From positions 1,240,001-1,304,000 of the forward strand of contig NZ_CP048632.1 in assembly GCF_010669145.1 (NCBI RefSeq): DNA of 64,000 nucleotides. The letters are read 5' to 3'. Below are positions 27,183-35,588 of this stretch, in pieces. The DNA comes from Rhizobium oryzihabitans. GTDB taxonomy: Bacteria; Pseudomonadota; Alphaproteobacteria; Rhizobiales; Rhizobiaceae. A model generated the notes under the pieces. It saw nothing but the letters and a program-made list of their open reading frames with translations, made no database searches and was not told the DNA's origin. Position 1 is the first letter of the stretch. Each line of letters starts with the position of its first letter. The position numbers and the translations under genes were made by a program.

Positions 27183-27204
27183 CAAGGCTCCGGATAATCT
27201 TTAG

Positions 27205-27257
27205 TTTAACGCATTTCCAGACAGAAAACCGGGGTCCAGTTTTCCTGGAAATGCTCT
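27205..27257. repeat. Common rhizobial GCATTTCCAG intergenic repeat
   Basis: TTTAACGCATTTCCAG at 27205 and CTGGAAATGCTCT at 27245 are inverted copies around CAGAAAACCGGGGTCCAG. The pattern is one I associate with a frequent intergenic repeat in Rhizobium and Agrobacterium. It lies in the sbp-cysT gap. Confidence 0.55.
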
Positions 27258-27291
27258 CTGGGAGCCGGTGTTCCCCGGCCTTGTTATAAAG

Positions 27292-27319
27292 GATCGACCG
27301 GCATGGTGTCCGGTCGATC
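27292..27319 (-). terminator. Hairpin between sbp and cysT
   Basis: GATCGACCGG at 27292-27301 pairs perfectly with CCGGTCGATC at 27310-27319; on the minus strand it is followed by CTTTATAA. It could partly terminate or protect the sbp mRNA so that the abundant binding protein is made in excess of the permeases. Confidence 0.6.
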
Positions 27320-27378
27320 GAGCTGCTGTTATTCTGCTTCCCTTTCGGGCGGGCAATCTCTTTCAGCCCATCATCCGC

Positions 27379-28404
27379 TTACTTGGCGGGCTTGTAAATC
27401 TGGTCGAAGATGCCGCCATCACCGAAATGTTCAGGCTGCGCCTTGGCCCAACCGCCAAACTGCGGATCGTCGATGGTGACAAGCTTGATATCGGGCAGCT
27501 GCTTGAGCAGATCCTTGTTGACCACAGCCGGGTTCGACGGACGATAGAAGTGCTTCGCCGCGATATTCTGGCCTTCGTCGGAATAGAGATATTGCAGATA
27601 GGCTTCCGCCACCTTGCGGGTGCCCTTGGCGTCGACATTGGCGTCAACCACGGCGACCGGCGGTTCGGCAAGGATCGAGATCGGCGGAACGACGATATCG
27701 AAGGCGTCAGCGCCGAATTCCTGGCCGGCGAGATAGGCCTCGTTTTCCCAGGCCAGCAGCACGTCACCGATCTGGCGCTGTGCGAAGGTGACCGTGGAGC
27801 CGCGGGCGCCAGTATCGAGAACCGGGGCGCGCTTGTAGAGTTCGCCGACATAGGCCTTGATCTTGTCCTTGTCGCCCTTGAACTCTTCATTGGCCCAGGC
27901 CCAGGCGGCAAGGTAGTTCCAGCGTGCGCCGCCCGAGGTCTTCGGGTTCGGCGTGACGATCTGGATGTCACCCTTCACCAGATCGCCCCAATTATGGATG
28001 CCCTTGGGGTTGCCCTTACGGACCAGGAACACGATGGTGGAGGTGTAAGGCGAGGAATTATGCGGCAGGCGGGAGCGCCAGTCCTTGTTGATCTTGCCAG
28101 AATTTTCGACAATGGCGTCGATATCGCTCTGCAGCGCCAGCGTCACCACATCCGCTTCCAGACCGTCGATGACAGAACGCGCCTGCTTGCCGGAGCCGCC
28201 ATGCGACTGCTGGATGGTCACATCCTCACCCGTGTCAGCCTTCCACTTCTTGGCGAAGGCCTCGTTGAAATCCTTGTAGAGTTCGCGGGTCGGATCGTAG
28301 GACACATTGAGAAGCTTGGTCTGTGCAACCGCCGAACCAACGCCCCCCAATGTCAGGGACAGGCCGAGAGCGACAGCGCTCAAACCGGACAGAAACTTGG
28401 ACAT
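27379..28404 (-). CDS. sbp: Periplasmic sulfate-binding protein
   Basis: A 341-residue periplasmic binding protein of the Sbp/CysP family. A signal peptide of about 28 residues ends SAVAQ. The mature start [20 protein letters not shown] is the family hallmark, as are [48 protein letters not shown] and the late [10 protein letters not shown]. The strong ribosome binding site GGAGGG precedes the ATG at 28404. First gene of sbp-cysTWA; its promoter TTGACC-N16-TAGAGT encloses an inverted repeat. Confidence 0.93.
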   Translation of the reverse strand: MSKFLSGLSAVALGLSLTLGGVGSAVAQTKLLNVSYDPTRELYKDFNEAFAKKWKADTGEDVTIQQSHGGSGKQARSVIDGLEADVVTLALQSDIDAIVENSGKINKDWRSRLPHNSSPYTSTIVFLVRKGNPKGIHNWGDLVKGDIQIVTPNPKTSGGARWNYLAAWAWANEEFKGDKDKIKAYVGELYKRAPVLDTGARGSTVTFAQRQIGDVLLAWENEAYLAGQEFGADAFDIVVPPISILAEPPVAVVDANVDAKGTRKVAEAYLQYLYSDEGQNIAAKHFYRPSNPAVVNKDLLKQLPDIKLVTIDDPQFGGWAKAQPEHFGDGGIFDQIYKPAK

Positions 28405-28432
28405 CGGTATTCCCTCCTGATTGCGATGGCTT

Positions 28433-28455
28433 AACTCTACCGGTTGAGTAGAGTT
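28433..28455 (-). promoter_or_regulatory. sbp promoter with operator palindrome
   Basis: On the minus strand TTGACC and TAGAGT are spaced by 16 bases. Between and overlapping them lie AACTCTAC and GTAGAGTT, perfect 8-bp arms with a 7-base centre. A repressor bound here would block RNA polymerase. The half-site TCTACCGGTT recurs as TCTACTGGTT just before the Rrf2 gene (29261-29270, minus). Confidence 0.7.
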
Positions 28456-28814
28456 GGTCAATGAGGCTGAATACGATCGAAAAAGTGTTTCCCGAGAGCG
28501 TTTCCCCGGGCAACAAATACAGCGCAGCATAAGCGAAAGGCGCAACAAGCGTCGTGTAAAACTTTGCTGAATGCAAAAGCATTTCACATTTTTGACGATT
28601 TTTTACGCTGACGGCGAAAAATATTATGGGGTTTTAGACGATTTTTTCGTCGGGCAGTGCGAGGGGATGGGAGAGACGATCAGCACAGGGCTGTCCGTTC
28701 AGCGGGCTCAAGCTCAGGGTAGACACGGCGCACCCTGTCCCTCCCCTCATTCCTGTGCTTGTCACAGGAATGAGGGGAGGGAACAGCTGGCGCAGGCCAA
28801 ATGCCGCCGAGCGG
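28456..28814. other. Gap between sbp and the Rrf2 gene
   Basis: No gene seen. It holds the upstream part of the sbp promoter region, a T-rich stretch at about 28587-28650 with GACGATTTTTTCGTC that may end transcripts from the Rrf2 side, and the solo repeat palindrome at 28742-28778. Confidence 0.5.
28742..28778. repeat. Family A repeat reduced to a single perfect hairpin
   Basis: TCCCCTCATTCCTGTG and CACAGGAATGAGGGGA are perfect 16-bp arms around CTTGT. The arms equal the outer tips of the full family A element, so this is either a solo relic of a full copy or the elementary unit. Confidence 0.8.
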
Positions 28815-29255
28815 TCAGGCCGTCAAAAGCTCCGGCACGTCGACACCGGCGACGGCATCGGCGATGGTGGTGTTGAAAAGGATGTTGCGGGTGGCGTCGG
28901 CCACACGTGCAAACACGTGGCGTATCTCGCATTGCTTTTCGCCATCGCAATCCTCGCAGCGGCGATAGGCGGTCTGCGACAGGCACGGCAAGGGGGCGAG
29001 CGGCCCGTCGATGAGGCGCAGCACCTCGCCGAAGGTGATATCCGAGGCCGGACGCGCCAGGAGATAACCGCCCTGCTTGCCGCGTCGGCTTTCGACGATA
29101 CGTTCCTTCTTCATTTCGAGAAGGATCTGCTCCAGAAACTTTTTCGGAATGGCCTGCTCACGGGCAATGTCGGAAATCTGCACAGGACAGGCGCCGTCGG
29201 CCTTGGCCAGCGAAAGGAGCGCCCTCAGCGCATATTTTGCCTTCTGCGAAATCAT
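28815..29255 (-). CDS. Rrf2-family transcriptional regulator
   Basis: A 146-residue winged-helix regulator: ISQKAKYALRALLSLAK, DIAREQAIPKKFLEQILLEMKKERIVESRRGKQGGYLLARPASDITFGEVLRLIDG is the Rrf2 core. Three clustered cysteines (C near 118, 121 and 127, in RRCEDCDGEKQCEIR) could hold a [2Fe-2S] cluster as in IscR, NsrR or RirA, or sense sulfur status as CymR relatives do. It neighbours the sulfate importer and cysHDN. Start 29255 fits the family N-terminus; the frame is open 20 codons further. Confidence 0.82.
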   Translation of the reverse strand: MISQKAKYALRALLSLAKADGACPVQISDIAREQAIPKKFLEQILLEMKKERIVESRRGKQGGYLLARPASDITFGEVLRLIDGPLAPLPCLSQTAYRRCEDCDGEKQCEIRHVFARVADATRNILFNTTIADAVAGVDVPELLTA

Positions 29256-29503
29256 TGTAAAACCAGTAGACCACAAGCCCGGAAACCCGGCAATTCCGGC
29301 TAAAGAAGTTTTCATATTTACAGTTAAAGCGAAAACGACTTGCCTATTTGTTCAAATCTTTTTCGCCATGAACCTTTAGCTGGCGTGCTCGAACACGCAA
29401 GCCAAGTTTTTCGATAAAATCGCCGGCGTTGAATTGCTGTGGCATAAATCAGTCGCAAAATCGGATTTGCGACCGACTTTTATGACAGCCCGGTACGCCG
29501 GAC

Positions 29504-29821
29504 TTACGCTTCTGCGTAGCGTCGTAGACCCATACCGACGAATACCATGAGCATTAACAGTCCGAACGCGATGAGCAAAATAAAACGGAAAATATTTGTG
29601 ATGAGAGAAATCTTCACCTGCGAAAGCTGACTTGTTGGAACTCCTTGGGGTTTCGTTGCGAGAACCCCAAGATAGCTGACCAAAGACACACCAAAAAGCA
29701 CCGAAATATAATAATCCATCCAATCTGGTACCCTCACAAAACCGAAGTTAAAAGCAAAGGCGTGACTAGCCGGAATAAATAGTGCGGCGATTGCCCATAA
29801 TGATATTTTAAAATTTTTCAT
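29504..29821 (-). CDS. Small membrane protein of unknown function in an AT-rich segment
   Basis: A 105-residue protein with a signal-like first helix (ISLWAIAALFIPASHAFAF), a second helix around MDYYISVLFGVSLVSYLGVLA and a third around FRFILLIAFGLLMLMVFVGMGL. I do not recognise a family. Codon choice is AT-rich compared with all neighbours, and the gene lies between the Rrf2 regulator and cysH in a stretch flanked by very AT-rich DNA, so recent acquisition is likely. GGGATG lies upstream of the ATG. Confidence 0.55.
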   Translation of the reverse strand: MKNFKISLWAIAALFIPASHAFAFNFGFVRVPDWMDYYISVLFGVSLVSYLGVLATKPQGVPTSQLSQVKISLITNIFRFILLIAFGLLMLMVFVGMGLRRYAEA

Positions 29822-30238
29822 TACTTACATCCCCGTGATTAATACACCTATATTATAGTAACACTAAAAGTATAAATAAATATTAATTCACTATATCCAT
29901 ATATATATTACATATCTTTATTATAAAAATAGGATTGTCTCCTCACCAATACGAAACATAACGGCTGATCCGGTCGCTCAGCGCTACATCGCCTCGATCT
30001 CGCTGATCATTAGCCTGCAGGGTCTCAGCTCGGGTAATACGAGCTCAAAATTTTCTTGAGCCGCGAATATACGTCGTTATCACTTCCGATCGCACCACGG
30101 TGCATATCCAAGCGGCAAAGAAGGTGAACGGGCATCTTTTGCTCATACCACGCGCGCGAGAGGCATTTTTGCTCTTAAGCGCAGCGCACAAAGACTGTCA
30201 TTTCTGTTCCAGAGGCCGGATTTCAACAATAATCGGCC
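29822..30238. other. AT-rich gap before cysH
   Basis: About 29822-29945 is strongly AT-rich with many TATA-like runs and no gene. From 29957 the base composition returns to normal. An open frame at 30100-30504 is an out-of-frame shadow of cysH. The cysH promoter must be in the last 150 bases; I see no certain -35/-10. Confidence 0.5.
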
Positions 30239-31021
30239 ATGGAAATCCCGGACGTGACAATGACGATCAATTCAGCAAATGCCTCTGCCGATACCACTTC
30301 CCTCGATGCCACGCTTGCCGGGCTCGATCTGGCGGGGCGGCTTTCGTTTATCGCAGGCCTCGGCGGACGCGCGGTTTTCACCACCAGCCTCGGCATCGAG
30401 GATCAGGTCATTACGGCAGCCATCGGCACTCACCGCCTGCCGATCGATGTGGTGACACTCGAAACCGGCCGCCTGTTCAAGGAAACCGTCGATCTCATCG
30501 ATGAAACCGAGGAGCGTTTCGGCATTGAAATCCGCCGCTTCCGGCCCGAGCAGGACGATATCGACGCCTATGCCGGAAAATATGGGCTCAACGGTTTTTA
30601 CGAGAGTGTTGAAGCCCGTCACGCCTGCTGTCATGTCAGAAAGCTGATCCCGCTTGGCAAGGCGCTGGACGGCGCCTCCTTCTGGATCACCGGCCTTCGT
30701 CGCGGCCAGTCGGGCAATCGCGCCACGACGCCTTTCGCCGAATTCGATGCCGAGCGAAATCTTATCAAGATCAATCCCCTGGCTGACTGGGATATCGATC
30801 TCATCCGGGCGCATGTCGCCCAGGAGAACATCCCCGTCAATCCGTTGCACCAGCGCGGTTACCCCTCCATCGGCTGCGAGCCGTGTACGCGCGCCATCAA
30901 GCCCGGCGAGCCTGAGCGCGCCGGACGATGGTGGTGGGAAAACGACGAGAAGCGCGAATGCGGTCTTCATGTCGCCGGTGCGGAGCAGACATCCGCCGTT
31001 TCCGCCATCCCGCAACGATAA
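30239..31021 (+). CDS. cysH: Assimilatory adenylyl-sulfate (APS) reductase
   Basis: A 260-residue thioredoxin-dependent reductase converting APS to sulfite. It has the Cys pair CC at 130-131 and CEPC at 213-216, the four ligands of a [4Fe-4S] cluster that mark APS (not PAPS) reductases, and the C-terminal ECGLH at about 240-244 with the catalytic Cys. The phosphate-binding [11 protein letters not shown] stretch is in place. ATG 30239 is used; ATG 30260 is a possible later start. First gene of cysHDN, 28 bases before cysD. Confidence 0.93.
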   Translation: MEIPDVTMTINSANASADTTSLDATLAGLDLAGRLSFIAGLGGRAVFTTSLGIEDQVITAAIGTHRLPIDVVTLETGRLFKETVDLIDETEERFGIEIRRFRPEQDDIDAYAGKYGLNGFYESVEARHACCHVRKLIPLGKALDGASFWITGLRRGQSGNRATTPFAEFDAERNLIKINPLADWDIDLIRAHVAQENIPVNPLHQRGYPSIGCEPCTRAIKPGEPERAGRWWWENDEKRECGLHVAGAEQTSAVSAIPQR

Positions 31022-31049
31022 TCATTCAGACCATCTCCCGGAGTTCACA

Positions 31050-32003
31050 ATGTCCAACGCAGTCCACGAGACGGACAGCAAGAATACTGTCGCATCCAAG
31101 CCGCCGCTCGATCCCCATCTGAAGGCGCTTGAAAACGAAGCTATTCACATCTTCCGCGAAGTCGCCGCCGAATTCGACAACCCTGTCATGCTCTATTCCA
31201 TCGGCAAGGATAGCTCCGTGCTGCTGCACTTGGCGCGCAAGGCCTTCTTCCCCGGCCGCATCCCCTTCCCGCTGCTGCACGTCAATACGGGCTGGAAATT
31301 CAAGGAAATGATCGAATTCCGCGACAATATCGTCAAGGAATATGATCTCGACCTGATTTCCCATACCAATCCGCGCGGTGCGAGCGAAAACGTGACGCCC
31401 TTCTCTCATGGTTCGGCGCTTTACACCGACATCATGAAGACAGAAGCGCTGCGTCAGGCGCTGGATGCCGGCCAGTTCGACGCGGCCTTTGGCGGCGCGC
31501 GGCGTGACGAGGAAGCGAGCCGCGCCAAGGAGCGCATCTATTCCTTCCGCACGCCCGACCACAAATGGGACCCGCGCAACCAACGCCCGGAACTGTGGAA
31601 CATCTATAACGGCATGGTCCGCAAGGGCGAAAGCGTGCGCGCCTTCCCGCTCTCCAACTGGACGGAAGTCGACATCTGGCGTTACATTGAGGCGGAAAAC
31701 ATTCCGCTGGTACCGCTCTATTACGCTGCCGAGCGTCCTTACATCGAGCGCGACGGCATGATGATCCTTGCTGAAGACGAGCGTCTGGAACTGCTGCCCG
31801 GCGAAGAGATCAAGCATGGCTCGATCCGCTTCCGCACCCTCGGCTGCTTCCCGCTGACGGGCGCGATCCGCTCCGAGGCGGCGACGCTTCAGGAAGTGAT
31901 CGCTGAACTCGAAATCGCCACCGTTTCCGAACGGCAGGGTCGCGCGATTGACCGTGACCAGTCCGGCTCGATGGAGAAGAAGAAGCGCGAGGGGTATTTC
32001 TGA
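31050..32003 (+). CDS. cysD: Sulfate adenylyltransferase subunit 2
   Basis: A 317-residue subunit that adenylates sulfate with ATP to APS. The PP-loop appears as [15 protein letters not shown] (SxGKDS), with [38 protein letters not shown] and the C-terminal [13 protein letters not shown], all typical of CysD. ATG at 31050 was chosen; an open frame extends further upstream but overlaps cysH in another frame. It overlaps cysN by one base (TGATG), so the two are coupled. Confidence 0.94.
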   Translation: MSNAVHETDSKNTVASKPPLDPHLKALENEAIHIFREVAAEFDNPVMLYSIGKDSSVLLHLARKAFFPGRIPFPLLHVNTGWKFKEMIEFRDNIVKEYDLDLISHTNPRGASENVTPFSHGSALYTDIMKTEALRQALDAGQFDAAFGGARRDEEASRAKERIYSFRTPDHKWDPRNQRPELWNIYNGMVRKGESVRAFPLSNWTEVDIWRYIEAENIPLVPLYYAAERPYIERDGMMILAEDERLELLPGEEIKHGSIRFRTLGCFPLTGAIRSEAATLQEVIAELEIATVSERQGRAIDRDQSGSMEKKKREGYF

Positions 32004-33484
32004 TGAGTGCCGCTGCGACCCCCAACGCCTCTTCCGCCACCATTCTGCCCTTTGCCGAGCATTCGAAGGCGGCGCGCGACACGCGGCCGCTGCGTCTCAT
32101 CACCTGCGGCAGCGTGGATGACGGTAAGTCGACCCTGATTGGCCGTCTTCTCTGGGACACCAAGGCCGTCAAGGAAGACCAGGCCGCAACCCTGCACCGC
32201 GATAGCGGCAAGCAGAACGATCTCGGCCTGCCCGATTTCGCGCTGCTGCTCGACGGTCTTCAGGCGGAGCGCGAACAGGGCATCACCATCGATGTCGCCT
32301 ATCGTTATTTCGCCACCGATCGGCGCGCCTTCATCGTGGCCGACACGCCCGGCCATGAGCAATATACCCGCAACATGGCGACCGGCGCTTCCACCGCCGA
32401 TCTCGCCGTGCTGCTCGTCGATGCGCGCACCGGCATTCTGGAACAGACACGCCGCCACGCCACCATTGCCGCGCTGATGGGCATCCGGCAATTCGTGCTG
32501 GCCGTCAACAAGATCGACCTGACGAATTACGACAAGGCCGGTTTTGAGCTGATCGCCCACGAGTTCCGTGATTTCGCCTCCGATCTCGGTATCAAGCAGA
32601 TTACCGCCATTCCCATGTCGGCGCTGAAGGGTGAAAACGTCGTGCTCTCAGGCAAGGCCTCCATGCCCTGGTATGAAGGCCCGACGCTTGTCGAAACGCT
32701 GGAGCTTGCCACCGTTCGCTCCGCGCAGTCCGGCGGCTTCCGTCTGCCGGTGCAGCGCGTATCGCGACCCGGTGAGAGCTTCCGCGGTTATCAGGGCACG
32801 GTTGCCGGCGGTTCGGTGAAGCCGGGCGACAGCGTCGTCATCCTGCCTTCCGGCATGGTCGCGAACGTCAAGCAGATCGTCACTTTCGATCTGGTGCGTA
32901 ACGCCGCCGTGGCTGGTGATGCGGTCACGCTCGTCCTTGATCGTCAGGTGGACGTGTCGCGCGGCGACATGATCGTCTCCATCGAGGCACAGCCGCAGAC
33001 GGGCCTTGCCTTCGACGCCCAGATCGTGGCCTTGCAGCCGGGCGGCATCGAGGCAGGCAAGCGCTACTGGCTGAAAAGCGGCAGCCGCCGCCAGCGCGTC
33101 AGCGTGCAGCCGGTGAGCCAGCTCAACCTCAAGGAAGGCGAATGGCAGGCGCACGAGACGTCGCTCTCCATGAACGCCATCGGCAAGGTGCGGCTCTCCT
33201 TTGACGAGACGGCGATCTTCGATGCCTATGAGCAGAACCGGGCAACCGGCTCCTTCATCCTGATCGACCCTGATACCAACAACACGGTTGCGGGCGGCAT
33301 GATCACCGGCAAGCGCAGCGTTGGCGCGACCGAGGAACAGGGCGACCGGGTCATCCTGTCCCTGCCCGCGCATCTGGCTGAGAAGCTTCTGGCAAGCGAA
33401 CTGCTGGCCAAACACCGCGACGAAATCGACATCCGCCGCACGGATGGCGCAACGGCCTCACGGCTGATCGGCGATCTGGACTGA
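32003..33484 (+). CDS. cysN: Sulfate adenylyltransferase subunit 1 (GTPase)
   Basis: A 493-residue EF-Tu-like GTPase whose GTP hydrolysis drives APS formation by CysD. G1 is GSVDDGKSTLIGRLL, the switch region EREQGITIDVAYRYF, G3 DTPGHEQY, G4 NKID. Beta-barrel domains 2 and 3 follow. There is no C-terminal APS kinase (CysC) domain, which agrees with APS reductase upstream, as PAPS is not needed for reduction. Ends with a strong terminator. Confidence 0.94.
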   Translation: MSAAATPNASSATILPFAEHSKAARDTRPLRLITCGSVDDGKSTLIGRLLWDTKAVKEDQAATLHRDSGKQNDLGLPDFALLLDGLQAEREQGITIDVAYRYFATDRRAFIVADTPGHEQYTRNMATGASTADLAVLLVDARTGILEQTRRHATIAALMGIRQFVLAVNKIDLTNYDKAGFELIAHEFRDFASDLGIKQITAIPMSALKGENVVLSGKASMPWYEGPTLVETLELATVRSAQSGGFRLPVQRVSRPGESFRGYQGTVAGGSVKPGDSVVILPSGMVANVKQIVTFDLVRNAAVAGDAVTLVLDRQVDVSRGDMIVSIEAQPQTGLAFDAQIVALQPGGIEAGKRYWLKSGSRRQRVSVQPVSQLNLKEGEWQAHETSLSMNAIGKVRLSFDETAIFDAYEQNRATGSFILIDPDTNNTVAGGMITGKRSVGATEEQGDRVILSLPAHLAEKLLASELLAKHRDEIDIRRTDGATASRLIGDLD

Positions 33485-33505
33485 CGGACGTTCCGATACG
33501 AACAG

Positions 33506-33536
33506 AAAAGGCGACCGCGATGCGGTCGCCTTTTTT
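33506..33536 (+). terminator. Terminator of cysHDN
   Basis: GGCGACCGC and GCGGTCGCC form a GC-rich stem with an AT loop, followed by TTTTTT, 21 bases after the cysN stop. The A tract before it would serve the convergent small gene. Confidence 0.9.
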
Positions 33537-33564
33537 CGTTTGCGGGCCGTTGTGTAGGCGCCGC

Positions 33565-33642
33565 TTAAAACACGAACATATAAAGCAGAATGATCACCAC
33601 AACCGGAACGCCCATAGCCCACAGCGCAATACCCTTTAGCAT
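33565..33642 (-). CDS. 25-residue single-helix membrane peptide
   Basis: ATG at 33642 gives a 25-residue peptide (MLKGIALWAMG..., ending YMFVF) that is almost entirely hydrophobic, one membrane helix. GGAGG lies seven to eleven bases before the ATG, a much better start signal than any in the longer frame that runs further upstream. I believe short conserved peptides of this form exist in rhizobia, but know no function. Confidence 0.6.
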   Translation of the reverse strand: MLKGIALWAMGVPVVVIILLYMFVF

Positions 33643-33972
33643 GTTATCCTCCATTGTCGTTGTGAATGGATAACGGGTGAGGCGCGGTTGCGTTCCCTGC
33701 GGCTGCACTGAGAATGGCTTCTTTACAGTCGATACCGGCAAACTCATCAGATTTCCGAACGCAAGCTGAGCCGGGAAGATGGCGAACGCGGTGGCACCGC
33801 TTCGCACTGGCGTCGCAGCCTGCGTGGTGCCCGGATAGTCCAGCCACGGCAATTGACAGGGAAACCCGTGGAACCGCGTTCAGGCCCGGTTAATGGTCGA
33901 CAGCTCACTCTCCCAGCAATGGAACTGCGTACTCAAGCGCACGTTAGAGTCCGTCATTGGGAGATGAAGATC

Positions 33973-34194
33973 ATGAAAATTCTGACTGCAGCGATCTGCC
34001 TGGTTTCGGTGGGCATCCTGAGCGGCTGTGTCGACGATCGAGGATACCGGAGCGGCGGATATTATACGACCGGCGTTTATTACCGCAGCTATGACCGCGA
34101 CCGCCACTATCGTGACTATGACCGTCGCGACTGGCGCGACCGAAGGGATTGGCGCGACCGTCGAGACTGGCGTGGTGATTACCGCTATCGCTAA
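33973..34194 (+). CDS. Small lipoprotein with Arg/Asp/Tyr-rich tail
   Basis: A 73-residue protein: MKILTAAICLVSVGILSGC has a lipobox (LSGC), so it should be lipidated. The rest is dominated by R, D, Y and W in RDRRDWRDRRDW-like repeats. GGGAG nine bases before the ATG at 33973 favours that over the ATG at 33964. No family recognised; similar short RDWRD-rich lipoproteins occur in rhizobia. Confidence 0.6.
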   Translation: MKILTAAICLVSVGILSGCVDDRGYRSGGYYTTGVYYRSYDRDRHYRDYDRRDWRDRRDWRDRRDWRGDYRYR

Positions 34195-34436
34195 TGGCGA
34201 TAGACCGCACTTACGTTGAGGCTATTACTTTTGTCCGAAGCTGTTGTCCGCGTTTTTTTCATTCTCGCGCTGGCGGGAATGAGTAGCTGACTGCCCGTGC
34301 AGTCGTTAAAGCTCTGAGTTGCGGGCGCGTGTGCGCGAATGCATTCTAAACGGTCCGGTTTCGGTAGAAGACTTCGAAGGATTTTCAGTAACTATCGGGA
34401 TTGGCTGCAAGCCCTCGGGAAATATTGGGCTTAAGC

Positions 34437-34513
34437 TGGTCGGAGTGAGAGGATTCGAACCTCCGACCCCCACGTCCCGAACGTGGTGCGCTACCAGACT
34501 GCGCTACACTCCG
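34437..34513 (-). tRNA. tRNA-Pro (CGG)
   Basis: Minus-strand cloverleaf of 77 nt with encoded CCA. Acceptor CGGAGTG pairs with CACTCCG; anticodon stem CCACG/CGTGG encloses TTCGGGA, giving anticodon CGG; the T arm has GGAGGTTCGAATCCTCT. Plus-strand reading is the classic GAGAGGATTCGAACCTCCGA pattern. Confidence 0.96.
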
Positions 34514-34777
34514 TGACCAGCGGCGCTTCTATAGACCAGCCTCCGGCATTCGACAAGCGGCATATTGCATTTTTTATGACAAGTTCTCCCGGCGTGGCGA
34601 AGGGCGACCAAGAGGTGCCCTCGGCACGGGCCTGGATGGCCGAAAACGTTACAAAAAAGCAATTGTGGCAGGAAATTTTCGTCAGGCAGCACGCCTCCCC
34701 TGCCCGTCGCCGTCAAATCTGCTAGGGGAACGGAATGACCGGCGGGAAGCCGGACACGGCACAAAGGACATTTCACC

Positions 34778-35200
34778 ATGCTATTTCGCAGCGTAACGCT
34801 CGCAGCGTTTGCCATTGCGCTCTCCGCCTGCACGACCTCCACGGGCGGCTCCGCCCCTTCCTTCACCCAGAAGAGCCCCGTTGAAACGCGGTGGGTAGGC
34901 CAGTCGGCAGGTATTTTCTTCGCAAAATTCGGCCCGCCGCTGAGCGACACGGAGACCGGCAGCTCGACCGTCTATAACTGGCGCGGCGGCTACAAGAAGG
35001 CCACCATTCCGGCCAAGTTCGAAGAAGGCAAGGACGGCAAGAAGGGTCGCCAGATCTCGCCTGCCCGCACCGCCTCGCTCTCCTGCACGGTGCAGCTTGT
35101 CGTTTCCAGCGACTATACGATCACCTCGGTGCGCACGGTCTCCGACCGCCCCGGCGTCAACGGTCCGAGCTACTGCGCGGAATTCCTCGCCGCAAACTGA
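34778..35200 (+). CDS. Putative lipoprotein
   Basis: A 140-residue exported protein. Its N-terminus LFRSVTLAAFAIALSAC ends in a lipobox-like LSAC, so it is probably lipidated. A WVGQSAGIFFAKFGPPLSDTETGSSTVYNWRGGYK segment resembles small outer-membrane-associated lipoproteins that track Gly-Trp repeats. Two cysteines (SLSCTVQ, SYCAEF) could form a disulfide. AAAGGA precedes the ATG. Function unknown. Confidence 0.72.
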   Translation: MLFRSVTLAAFAIALSACTTSTGGSAPSFTQKSPVETRWVGQSAGIFFAKFGPPLSDTETGSSTVYNWRGGYKKATIPAKFEEGKDGKKGRQISPARTASLSCTVQLVVSSDYTITSVRTVSDRPGVNGPSYCAEFLAAN

Positions 35201-35588
35201 GCTTTTCGGCAAGCAAATGGAACAGCAAGGCCCGCCCACACCGGCGGGCCTTTCACTTTTTGGGGACTATTGTCATTTTCCTGAAAAAAATTTGCCTGCC
35301 ACGGCCCAGCCCTTCCGCTGTAGCTCCGCAAACGGCGGCTCGCTGGCCTTTCCGCGGCATCTTGCACGCAGGACGTTTTCAACCGTTTGAAAGCCGCGCC
35401 TAATCTTCGTAATCCTAAAAAATGACAATTCGCAAGGCGGCGAAAATCGCGTTTGCGACCTTATGTCCCGGTAAAAACCCCGCAAAAACGCTTGAACTGG
35501 AGTGAATGAGTCCGGGTTGTGCCGGTTTACGCTTTGCTGTAACGGGGCGAATGGGAGGAATGTTTTTAACACAAAACAAGAATCAGGT
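35201..35588. other. Gap between lipoprotein gene and mqo
   Basis: Holds the terminator at 35227-35253 and the mqo leader. No other gene or repeat is seen. Confidence 0.5.
35227..35253 (+). terminator. Terminator after the lipoprotein gene
   Basis: GGCCCGCC and GGCGGGCC form an 8-bp stem around CACACC, followed by TTTCACTTTTT. Confidence 0.8.

Noticed and set aside
24414..28404. Riboswitch control of sulfate uptake
   Set aside because: No SAM-type aptamer recognisable in the short sbp leader; the promoter palindrome explains regulation better.
28455..28590. Extended N-terminus of the sulfate-binding protein from 28587
   Set aside because: The extension would cover the promoter and operator and put residues before the signal peptide.
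34437..34513. tRNA-Pro as an integration site of a mobile element
   Set aside because: No integrase, no repeated tRNA 3' end in the neighbourhood, and flanking genes look native.
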